Shown piece after piece: positions 1-5,576 of a stretch of 6,824 bases of DNA (position 1 is the stretch's first letter; every line of letters begins with the position of its first letter). This stretch comes from an uncultured Clostridia bacterium. GTDB lineage: Bacteria > Bacillota > Clostridia > Oscillospirales > Ruminococcaceae. Under the pieces are notes generated by a model that was not told where the DNA came from, did no database searches, and saw only the letters and a program-made list of their open reading frames with translations. The position numbers were made by a program, and so were the translations under genes. Location: positions 1 to 6,824 of the forward strand of contig CAMHBE010000101.1 in assembly GCA_946183095.1 (NCBI GenBank). The letters run 5' to 3'.

Positions 1-702
1 CTTTTCGCGCTCGGCAGCCCGTCCGTGCTTTCCGACAAGGAATTCGCCCACATCCTCCGCGTACTCCGCGAGGGATTCTTCTTCATCTTCGGCCTTTTTG
101 CTCATCGCCCTCTTCTTGCGGTAGTTGTACAGCGCCCTGAAAATGCCCGCGCCGATACCCACGGAGATGAAGCCGCCGAAGGTAGTTTCGAGCGCCGGTA
201 CGGTGAAAAGTATAGGAAGCTCCGCGCCCAGCATCTTTCCCGAGGTGAAGTATTCCCTCAGCATCCCGGTGAGCGCGCAGGATATGTCAAATCCCACGGT
301 AAAGCCGAGTACGTCCTTCACCATGCTGCCTGCGGGTTCGAGGTAGAAGCGCGTTTCGGTCTTTGAAAGTATCAGCGAGTTGGTCACAAGTATGGGCAGA
401 TACACGCCCGCAGCCTTTATGACCGCTTCACCGAACAGCCCCTGCGCCATGAGCGACACGGGGATGTAGAACACCGCCGCGGCTGCCGAATATATTATGA
501 CGCGCACGGTATAGACTATGGTGCGGGGAACAGCCCTGCACACCAGTATCGAAGCAAAGGATACCAGCGTGAACACAAAGCACACCGCAAGGCTCTTTAT
601 GAGCGTTGTGGAGCAGGCTATGACAGGTGCCGTGAGCATACCGCTCATGAACACCATATTCTGTTTGAAAAGACCGTCACGCGGGTCTACCCTGTTTCCC
701 AT
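1..702 (-). CDS. rnfE: RnfE/NqrD-like membrane protein, cysteine ligands missing, 3' end outside window
   Basis: The reading frame opens with ATG at 702-700 and stays open to the window edge (234 codons seen). Several hydrophobic segments span roughly residues 17-190. The protein matches the Rnf/Nqr DE/AE family: TAPVIACST (24-32) aligns with the family's LCPLLAVTS-type first helix, LPILVTNSLIL (102-112) with IPLIVTNCIVV, and LREYFTSGKMLG (148-159) with the LREIIGNGTLFG-type stretch. In the family, RnfE and RnfA sit together in the membrane and hold an iron-sulfur cluster through one Cys in each of the first two motifs. Here those positions are Ala25 and Ser109, so the cluster is probably not bound. 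After the last helix comes a charged tail (about 193-234 and onward), longer than usual. The start lies 5 nt after the stop of the RnfD-like gene, so the two are co-transcribed. Membership could equally be called RnfA-like; the Rnf/Nqr assignment itself is firm, the electron-transfer role is not. Confidence 0.8.
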   Translation of the reverse strand, partial: MGNRVDPRDGLFKQNMVFMSGMLTAPVIACSTTLIKSLAVCFVFTLVSFASILVCRAVPRTIVYTVRVIIYSAAAAVFYIPVSLMAQGLFGEAVIKAAGVYLPILVTNSLILSKTETRFYLEPAGSMVKDVLGFTVGFDISCALTGMLREYFTSGKMLGAELPILFTVPALETTFGGFISVGIGAGIFRALYNYRKKRAMSKKAEDEEESLAEYAEDVGEFLVGKHGRAAEREK

Positions 703-707
703 TGCAA

Positions 708-2111
708 TTACTGTCCCTGTTTGTTATTTTTCTGCTCGGAGCGTCTGCGGGGCTGCTTGATGATGTGTCCTGTCTCCGTCATCTGCTCTTTCGTTTTCGG
801 CGGGATATCCTTCTTGCGTGTCAGCATCCCGCGCATCGCGTTCATATAATTGTTTTCGTTGTCCTGTATCTGCTTTCTGCGCACAAGCTCGTCTTTTTTT
901 CGCTTTATACGCATATTATCGGCATATCTTGTAATAATATTGGTCTTTTTGCGATTTATTTTGGTAACTTTATTGTCTATCGGCGGCATATTGAAGTTAG
1001 TCGCGGGAACAATAATTTCCATAGTGTCGGTGAGCTTCGGCTTGTTCTCGTTCTCAGCCTCTTTACGCAGCTTCTCGTAGCGTCCCATGTTCCGCTTCAT
1101 GTATCCGGCGGCGTGCTTTATCGCCCTGCCTATCATGGCACACATGGCGTCGAGCCGCAGAGAAAGGGTATTGGCTATGAGAAGTACAAAGACGAAAGAG
1201 CCCTCGACCTTGCCGAAATGCCGGAAAAGACAGCCTACGATGCCTATGACAACACCGTAAACGATCTTGCCCGCTATACTTTTGGGCAATGTCTGCGGGT
1301 CGCTCGCGAGAAATACGAAACCGAACAGCAGATAACCGCTCGAAAGCTCCAGCAGCATCGTCATGCTCAGCGAGATGTCCGCAGATGCGGGGAAGAGCAG
1401 CGTGAGCAGAGCGTAGGAGCCGAGACCGAACAGCGTCACCAGCTTGGACATTGAGTGCCGCAGCATCAGGCATATCCCGCAGACCATAATGACAAGCACA
1501 TGAGTGGTGCCCATTGCGCCCGCGAAGCTGCCGAGCATGATGCTCTCAAGGTTGACGGACGGCGCCGTGCCGAGCTTCAGCAGATAGTTCTCGATGCCCG
1601 CCATGAGCGGAACGCTGACATCCCCCCAGACCTCGGGACGGCTGCCCACCGCCGGGTACATCAGCATATCCGTCGGATAGCAGATGATGAGGAAGGCTAT
1701 CGCCACGCAGGTCGGGTTGAAGATGTAGTTGTCCTTGCCGCCGAAGATGTGCTTCACCGCTATAGCGAGCAGCGCGCCGCCCGCCACTATGCCGTAATTG
1801 ACGGATGCGGGCATCATCAGAGCGATGCACATACCTGCGGCTATGGTGGAGAGATCCTTCGGGTTGTAGGTCTTGCCGGAGAGTTTGCAGAACAGCATAT
1901 CCGCCAGCACGCACACGAGCACCGAGCCGGCGCAGATGACGAATGCTCTCGCACCGCTCTGCCAGATGCTCATGCCCATGAGTACCGTCAGACAGATGAG
2001 CTGGTCGCCGTATATGGATCTCTGTTTACGCCCCGTCTTCTTCACAGCGGTCGGTTCGTATGTTTTTATGTCGCTGTCAAATCTGTCCAGCAACTCGTTA
2101 GTATCAGACAT
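708..2111 (-). CDS. rnfD: RnfD/NqrB-like membrane protein with long basic C-terminal tail, no flavinylation site seen
   Basis: This 467-residue protein has an ATG start preceded by AAGGAG at 2121-2116 (4 nt spacing). Hydrophobic helices fill about residues 34-330. Family landmarks are KHIFGGKDNYIFNPT (120-134, matching the KQLYGG...NPFNPA motif of RnfD), the SSGYLLFGFVFLASDP stretch (257-272, matching SGATMLGAFFILTDP) and FGKVEGSFVFVLLIANT (299-315, matching GGYPDGVAFAVLLANIT). RnfD normally carries FMN on a Thr in a DGxSGATPL-type motif before the middle helices. The corresponding region here (about 155-190) reads GDVSVPLMAG with no Thr at the site, so covalent FMN is unlikely. Residues 341-467 form an extra hydrophilic tail, about one quarter Lys/Arg, encoded by AT-richer DNA; typical RnfD is near 350 residues. 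The RnfE-like gene follows by 5 nt with no rnfG between. Family membership is clear; redox activity is doubtful. Confidence 0.85.
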   Translation of the reverse strand: MSDTNELLDRFDSDIKTYEPTAVKKTGRKQRSIYGDQLICLTVLMGMSIWQSGARAFVICAGSVLVCVLADMLFCKLSGKTYNPKDLSTIAAGMCIALMMPASVNYGIVAGGALLAIAVKHIFGGKDNYIFNPTCVAIAFLIICYPTDMLMYPAVGSRPEVWGDVSVPLMAGIENYLLKLGTAPSVNLESIMLGSFAGAMGTTHVLVIMVCGICLMLRHSMSKLVTLFGLGSYALLTLLFPASADISLSMTMLLELSSGYLLFGFVFLASDPQTLPKSIAGKIVYGVVIGIVGCLFRHFGKVEGSFVFVLLIANTLSLRLDAMCAMIGRAIKHAAGYMKRNMGRYEKLRKEAENENKPKLTDTMEIIVPATNFNMPPIDNKVTKINRKKTNIITRYADNMRIKRKKDELVRRKQIQDNENNYMNAMRGMLTRKKDIPPKTKEQMTETGHIIKQPRRRSEQKNNKQGQ

Positions 2112-2156
2112 AATACTCCTTAAAGATTGATTTTTGCCGCTCCCTGTGCGGCATAC

Positions 2157-2162
2157 AGGAGG
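2157..2162 (+). promoter_or_regulatory. Shine-Dalgarno site fixing a TTG start for the MecA-like gene
   Basis: A perfect AGGAGG lies 8 nt before the TTG at 2171. The upstream in-frame GTG at 2162 overlaps this site and cannot be served by it, so the TTG is the better start. Confidence 0.8.
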
Positions 2163-2170
2163 TGCTCAAC

Positions 2171-2731
2171 TTGTATTACGATGCGCTCAGCCGCAACACC
2201 GTAAAGATAACGCTCACCAAAAAGGATATGAGCGACTATTCACTGAAAAGCGACAGCCTGCGTGTCAGAAACGCCGAGACAAAGCGCACTCTTACCCGTT
2301 TCCTGAAAAAATTCAGGTCGGAGAGCGCTATCTTCCCGGACAAGGATATCGACAGACTGTTTCTTGAAGCGTTCCCGTCGGAGGACGGCGGGTGTGTGAT
2401 GTATGTCTCCACCCTCGGCATGGAGCCGCTGCCGCCCGCCGAGCCGGAACCGCCCGTGCGCACCGTCATGTGCGTATGCACGGCGCTTGACCCGATACTC
2501 CGCCTGTGCGCGGGGCTTTCCGGCAGAACGCAGGGTTCCTCGCTCTACCGCCTTGACAACTGCTATTGTCTTGCGGCACAGATACCCGCAGATGAGGCGC
2601 AGTACACGGCACGGCTTATACGCGAGTACGGGGAATACTCCGACGATGCCACCGACATAGCCTACGCCGCGGAACACGGCAGGACGCTGTGCGGGAAGAA
2701 TGCCGCAGAGGTGCTGTCCGGGCTTATCTGA
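2171..2731 (+). CDS. mecA: MecA-like Clp protease adaptor
   Basis: The protein has 186 residues from the TTG start. It shows the two-domain plan of MecA adaptors, which bring substrates to the ClpC/ClpP protease in the cytoplasm. The N-terminal part (1-82) has the NTVKITLTKKDM start (MecA: ENTVKFYISYGDI) and ends in a beta strand, CVMYVSTLG. A short Pro-rich linker follows (about 84-97, PLPPAEPEPP). The C-terminal part (about 99-186) contains SSLYRLDNCYCLAAQIP and AAEHGRTLCGKNAAEVL, matching MecA's TTLYSFENRYYLYVDF and EEYGKLIISEHALETI; in MecA this half binds ClpC. The protein is shorter than Bacillus MecA (about 218) because the linker is short. It is transcribed away from the Rnf-like genes, only 59 nt apart, and its last 8 bp overlap the end of rpe on the other strand. 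I see no convincing promoter in the 59 nt. The substrate is unknown; ComK-type control cannot be assumed. Confidence 0.75.
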   Translation: MYYDALSRNTVKITLTKKDMSDYSLKSDSLRVRNAETKRTLTRFLKKFRSESAIFPDKDIDRLFLEAFPSEDGGCVMYVSTLGMEPLPPAEPEPPVRTVMCVCTALDPILRLCAGLSGRTQGSSLYRLDNCYCLAAQIPADEAQYTARLIREYGEYSDDATDIAYAAEHGRTLCGKNAAEVLSGLI

Positions 2732-3359
2732 GCCGACGGACCGCCTCGCCCATGTCATCGGCGCGGAACAGGAAAGTTCCCGCAACCAGCACGTTTGCGC
2801 CGGCTTCGCGGACGAGCTTCGACGTATCGGGGTTTATCCCGCCGTCAACTTCTATGTGCAGCTCCGGCGCGGCACGGCGCAGTTCGCGTATCTTCGGGAG
2901 GGTGTCGGTGATGAACCCCTGACCGCCGTAACCCGGTTCCACCGTCATGACGAGTGCCATATCGACCATGCCGAGGTAGGGCATTATCGCCGACGCGGGA
3001 GTTTTCGGCTTTACGGAGATACCCGCTTTAAGACCTCTTTTGTGTATCATGCCGATCACTTCCGCGGGGTCGCAGTCGCTTTCTATGTGGAAAGTGATGT
3101 TTTCCGCGCCGGCATCCGCGAACAGGTCTATCTGCCGCTGCGGGTGCATCACCATAAGGTGTACATCGAGGAAAGCGTCGGTGTATGGTCTTACCGCCCG
3201 GAGCACGGAGCTGCCGAAGGTGATATTTTCCACAAATTCGCCGTCCATAACGTCAAAATGCAGCCATTCCGCGCCGCCTGCCGCCGCTTTTCGGGCTGTG
3301 GAGCGCAGGTCTGACAGATCCGCGTTGAGTATGGAAGCTGAAACGATAGTATCGGGCAT
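2724..3359 (-). CDS. rpe: Ribulose-phosphate 3-epimerase
   Basis: This enzyme interconverts D-ribulose 5-phosphate and D-xylulose 5-phosphate in the cytoplasm, in the non-oxidative pentose phosphate pathway. The 211-residue protein is a complete TIM barrel of normal family size. Family motifs in order: SASILNADL (7-15; Ser9), HFDVMDGEFVENITFG (34-49; metal ligands His34 and Asp36, with Asp36 the catalytic base), DVHLMV (65-70; ligand His67), VEPGYGGQGF (140-149), VDGGIN (171-176; catalytic and metal-binding Asp172) and VAGTFLF (192-198, phosphate-binding end). The ATG at 3359 is chosen because AGAGGA lies 7 nt upstream and the family N terminus begins there; an in-frame ATG at 3425 would add 22 residues with no family counterpart. 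Transcription should start from the promoter at 3459-3487, leaving a leader of about 90 nt. The gene ends 8 bp inside the convergent MecA-like gene, and no terminator is visible between them. Confidence 0.97.
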   Translation of the reverse strand: MPDTIVSASILNADLSDLRSTARKAAAGGAEWLHFDVMDGEFVENITFGSSVLRAVRPYTDAFLDVHLMVMHPQRQIDLFADAGAENITFHIESDCDPAEVIGMIHKRGLKAGISVKPKTPASAIMPYLGMVDMALVMTVEPGYGGQGFITDTLPKIRELRRAAPELHIEVDGGINPDTSKLVREAGANVLVAGTFLFRADDMGEAVRRLR

Positions 3360-3458
3360 TATAAGTTCCTCTGTCTGCGGGAAAGCACATACGGACAGGT
3401 GCAAATGCACAATGTCACAGGGCATACTTCCCCCATGGTATTTGTAAGGTCATAACTT

Positions 3459-3487
3459 ATCTTACCCCAAAAAACCTGCCGCGTCAA
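3459..3487 (-). promoter_or_regulatory. Sigma-A-type promoter of rpe
   Basis: On the minus strand TTGACG (3487-3482) is followed by a 17-bp spacer and TAAGAT (3464-3459), a near-consensus vegetative promoter. The expected start near 3452 gives a leader of about 90 nt before rpe. That leader holds a possible 12-codon ORF (ATG near 3453, ending TGA inside the alternative start region), which I do not call as a gene. Confidence 0.75.
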
Positions 3488-3748
3488 GCGTTTTGTGACC
3501 CGTTTTTCCCACATTGCAAAAAAATAGTGAATTTCAACATATAACATATTGTTTTCTGCAAAACCTTTTGCTGTGGAAAGTGCTCAAAACCTGTGGAAAA
3601 GCTGACGCGGCATTTTGTTTAAACAGGTTTTAAACGTTGAAAAAGTGGAAAATCCGCATACTTTTGTATGTGCAAAATGTCAAAAATTCGTCGTATTATC
3701 ACAAAATAGTATGAATTATGTAAAATTATTGGAAATTATAAAAAAATG
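3488..3748. other. AT-rich gene-free region with short repeats
   Basis: No credible gene is seen here; composition is clearly more AT-rich than the flanking genes. Visible elements are: an inverted repeat GCAAAA-CC-TTTTGC at 3558-3571; TGTGGAAA at 3572-3579 and 3592-3599, exactly 20 bp apart, with a related GTGGAAAA at 3645-3652; CAAAACC at 3559-3565 and 3585-3591; the near-tandem palindromes GTTTAAAC (3617-3624) and GTTTTAAAC (3627-3635); and a small hairpin CATAC-TTTT-GTATG (3657-3670). TGTGGAAAA differs at one base from the reverse complement of the DnaA-box consensus, but with so few copies this may be chance. The region probably carries upstream control sites for the secreted muramidase gene. 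Confidence 0.5.
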
Positions 3749-3760
3749 TTTGACATTTTG
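3673..3760. repeat. 12-bp inverted repeat pair around the muramidase promoter
   Basis: CAAAATGTCAAA at 3673-3684 is the exact reverse complement of TTTGACATTTTG at 3749-3760, the arms being separated by 64 bp. The right arm overlaps the first TTGACA hexamer. Next to the left arm, ATGTGCAAAAT (3668-3678) recurs as ATGTGCGAAAAT (3767-3778) next to the right arm. The arrangement suits a pair of protein-binding sites or a looping operator. The perfect match is seen; the function is inferred, and the AT-rich background raises the chance of coincidence. Confidence 0.4.
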
Positions 3761-3778
3761 ACATAAATGTGCGAAAAT
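3750..3778 (+). promoter_or_regulatory. Candidate promoter of the GH25 gene
   Basis: TTGACA at 3750-3755 is followed after 17 bp by GAAAAT at 3773-3778, a consensus -35 box with a weak -10 box. A second TTGACA at 3758-3763 is offset by 8 bp; the better -10-like hexamer TATAGT (3778-3783) lies only 14 bp from it. A start near 3785 would give a leader of about 35 nt. Overlapping alternative promoters, or an activator-dependent weak -10, are possible. Confidence 0.5.
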
Positions 3779-3820
3779 ATAGTAAAGTATGCTTCATAAA
3801 CTCCAGAAAGGACGTTTCTC

Positions 3821-5242
3821 ATGACAAAACACAGTTCGATGCTGCGGACAGTCGTCGCATTCCTCCTCTGTGCGGGGATAATGCTGTCACTGTTCCCGGT
3901 AATTGCAAATGCGGTCTCGGTATATGTCTGGGACGGCAAGACCTCATTGCAGGAAGGACGGCTGTATTACATAACCGACACCGTAAAAGTCAAAAAAGAT
4001 ATCGTCATCCCGAAAGACACAAAGCTCAGTATCCGCTCCGGCGGCGAACTGCGCATCTACTCCTCGGGCAGCATCACCGTGCAGGGCGAGCTCGCCGTGG
4101 CGATAGGCGGTCTGATAATCAACAGCGGTACACTGAAAGTAAAGTCGGCGGGAAAACTCAGCATCTACGGCGTGCTCCAGTCCTCCATCAACGGCAGGAT
4201 GTCGCTTGCGGGCAGCACCACCGTTTACAATAACGGCGTGCTCGAATCATCCTCCGCCACTAAGATGTACAAAGGCTCGGAGATGTACATCAAAGGCGCG
4301 GCGAGCTTTTATAAGAGCAGCGATATAAAGCTGAGCGGCACCATAACCACCACCGACCGCAGTGACCTTGAACTGCGCGGCATATTCACGATATCACTCA
4401 GCGGTACGATAGAAGTGAACGGACATCTCACTATCGGCGCGGAATCGAACGTCCGGTGCAGCGGTACGTTCATCCTCTCCGATACGGCTACATATACGCG
4501 CTTCAAGTCCATAACCATAACAAAGAGCGGTACCTTCACGGACAGCCGTCCCGAATACGAATTTGAGGACATGACCGTCGATATCCTTATAGACGAGCCG
4601 GACGTTGAGCTGCACGGCATCGACGTTTCATACGCGCAGGGCGAGAACATAGACTGGGCGACCGTTGCGGCTTCCGGCATCGACTTCGCTATAATCCGCG
4701 CCGGACGCGGCTATATTTCAGACGCGAAGCCCATGGCGGAGGATATATACTTCCGCCGCAATATCGAAGAAGCGCAGAAATACGGCATAGATGTCGGCGT
4801 GTATTTCTACAGCTACGCTACGACAGTTGCCGAAGCCCGCGCCGAAGCGGAATACTACGTCAGCATCATCGACGGATATCAGATACAGTACCCCGTTATC
4901 CTCGACATGGAAGAAAGCTTCCAGGGGGAGATCGGCAAGAAGAAGCTCACCAACATGATCGACGCGTTCTTTGAAGTCCTCATGGAGCACAACTACTTCC
5001 CCATGTTCTACTCTTACAAGGCATGGATAGAGCAGTACCTCGACATGACCACGCTCGACAAGTACGCCGTATGGCTCGCACAGGTGAGCGACTCCGTCAC
5101 ATACGACGGCGGCTACTACATCTGGCAGTATTCCTTCACCGGCAGAGTCAGCGGCATACCCACCGATGTTGACCTCAACATAAGCTACAAGAACTGGCCG
5201 GAGATACTAAGAAAATACGGTCTTAACAATCTGAGCGAATAA
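3821..5242 (+). CDS. Secreted GH25 muramidase with N-terminal beta-repeat region
   Basis: The 473-residue protein starts at an ATG with AAAGGA 8 nt upstream. Residues 1-31 form a signal peptide: basic start, hydrophobic core at about 8-28, and an ANA cleavage site before Val32. Residues 32-255 are rich in Gly, Ser, Thr and short alternating hydrophobic strands, suggesting a beta-solenoid. An SGT-hydrophobic motif begins at residues 102, 172, 194, 214 and 236, the last four 20-22 residues apart. Residues 265-466 are a glycoside hydrolase family 25 domain, which cleaves the MurNAc-GlcNAc bond of peptidoglycan. It shows HGIDVSYAQG (Asp268), VGVYFYSYATTVAEARAEAEY (325-345), VILDMEE (Asp362, catalytic Glu364), YYIWQYS (432-438) and the DVDLN end motif (Asp449, Asp451), so all expected acidic residues are present. 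No LPxTG or membrane anchor follows, so the protein is probably released or held to the wall through the repeats. It is monocistronic, ending at the hairpin just after its stop. Cell-wall turnover or attack on other cells' walls are both possible. Confidence 0.92.
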   Translation: MTKHSSMLRTVVAFLLCAGIMLSLFPVIANAVSVYVWDGKTSLQEGRLYYITDTVKVKKDIVIPKDTKLSIRSGGELRIYSSGSITVQGELAVAIGGLIINSGTLKVKSAGKLSIYGVLQSSINGRMSLAGSTTVYNNGVLESSSATKMYKGSEMYIKGAASFYKSSDIKLSGTITTTDRSDLELRGIFTISLSGTIEVNGHLTIGAESNVRCSGTFILSDTATYTRFKSITITKSGTFTDSRPEYEFEDMTVDILIDEPDVELHGIDVSYAQGENIDWATVAASGIDFAIIRAGRGYISDAKPMAEDIYFRRNIEEAQKYGIDVGVYFYSYATTVAEARAEAEYYVSIIDGYQIQYPVILDMEESFQGEIGKKKLTNMIDAFFEVLMEHNYFPMFYSYKAWIEQYLDMTTLDKYAVWLAQVSDSVTYDGGYYIWQYSFTGRVSGIPTDVDLNISYKNWPEILRKYGLNNLSE

Positions 5243-5245
5243 AAA

Positions 5246-5278
5246 AGCGGCGGTGTCAACGAGTGTGACACCGCCGTT
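5246..5278. terminator. Bidirectional Rho-independent terminator
   Basis: A perfect 11-bp stem (5248-5258 with 5266-5276) encloses a 7-nt loop and can extend by a G-T and an A-T pair. On the plus strand it is followed by TTCTTATTTATT. On the minus strand it is followed by a run of six T, formed by the A run at 5241-5246. It starts 5 nt after the muramidase stop and lies 3 nt past the stop of the convergent zinc-ribbon gene, so it can end both transcripts. Confidence 0.9.
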
Positions 5279-5279
5279 C

Positions 5280-5576
5280 TTATTTATTCGTGCTTCTCGG
5301 CATTCCGCAGTTGCCGCAGAATTTGCCGGTGTTCAGCTCGCCGCAGCTGCACCGCCATTCGCCGGTCTGTTCATTGACCATTCCCGCCGCCGGAGCCTGC
5401 GGACCGGGCGGGGGACCATATACCGTCTGCAAGCCCATCTTACCGGGATCGAAGGTCTCCCGGCTCATCACGAGCCCCTGAAGCTGCACGGAGCCGATAA
5501 TGGCCTCTTGCTCTTTCATGTATTCTTCAAGCTCTTCATCGGTCATTTCCTCGATCGGTTTTGCGTTATTGTTCAC
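5280..5576 (-). CDS. Small zinc-ribbon protein
   Basis: This 98-residue cytoplasmic protein has an acidic, probably helical N terminus (about 8-30, rich in Glu), a Pro/Gly-rich flexible middle (about 53-65) and a C-terminal zinc ribbon. The ribbon runs from Trp74 to Gly91 with Cys76, Cys78, Cys87 and Cys90 (C-x-C, 8 residues, C-x-x-C). The WxCxCGxxNTGKFCxxCG form is the one found at the end of many SPFH-domain and other Firmicutes proteins, where it probably binds zinc and mediates protein contacts. Here it stands without a partner domain. The start is GTG at 5576, overlapping the stop of the upstream membrane-protein gene as GTGA, with GGAGAA about 6 nt upstream, so the two are translationally coupled. 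The protein may work with that membrane protein, but its role is unknown. Confidence 0.85.
   Translation of the reverse strand: MNNNAKPIEEMTDEELEEYMKEQEAIIGSVQLQGLVMSRETFDPGKMGLQTVYGPPPGPQAPAAGMVNEQTGEWRCSCGELNTGKFCGNCGMPRSTNK

Noticed and set aside
702..1454. 250-codon plus-strand open frame opposite the RnfD-like gene
   Set aside because: It is antisense to a clear family member, has no family-like sequence and low-complexity charged content, and lacks a ribosome site.
1455..2123. 222-codon plus-strand open frame opposite the start of the RnfD-like gene
   Set aside because: Rich in His, Ala and Arg as expected for the reverse of a GC-rich gene; a shadow.
2135..2153. Terminator between the divergent Rnf-like and MecA-like genes
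   Set aside because: The hairpin is short, no T run follows it on either strand, and no gene ends there.
3360..3425. 22-residue N-terminal extension of Rpe from the ATG at 3425
   Set aside because: No Rpe family counterpart for the extension, and a better ribosome site precedes the ATG at 3359.
3572..3652. DnaA-box cluster or replication origin
   Set aside because: The TGTGGAAAA copies each miss the consensus by at least one base, and no dnaA, dnaN or other origin genes are nearby.
3736..3939. 67-codon minus-strand frame across the muramidase start
   Set aside because: Overlaps the promoter and signal-peptide region of a well-supported gene and has no recognisable content.
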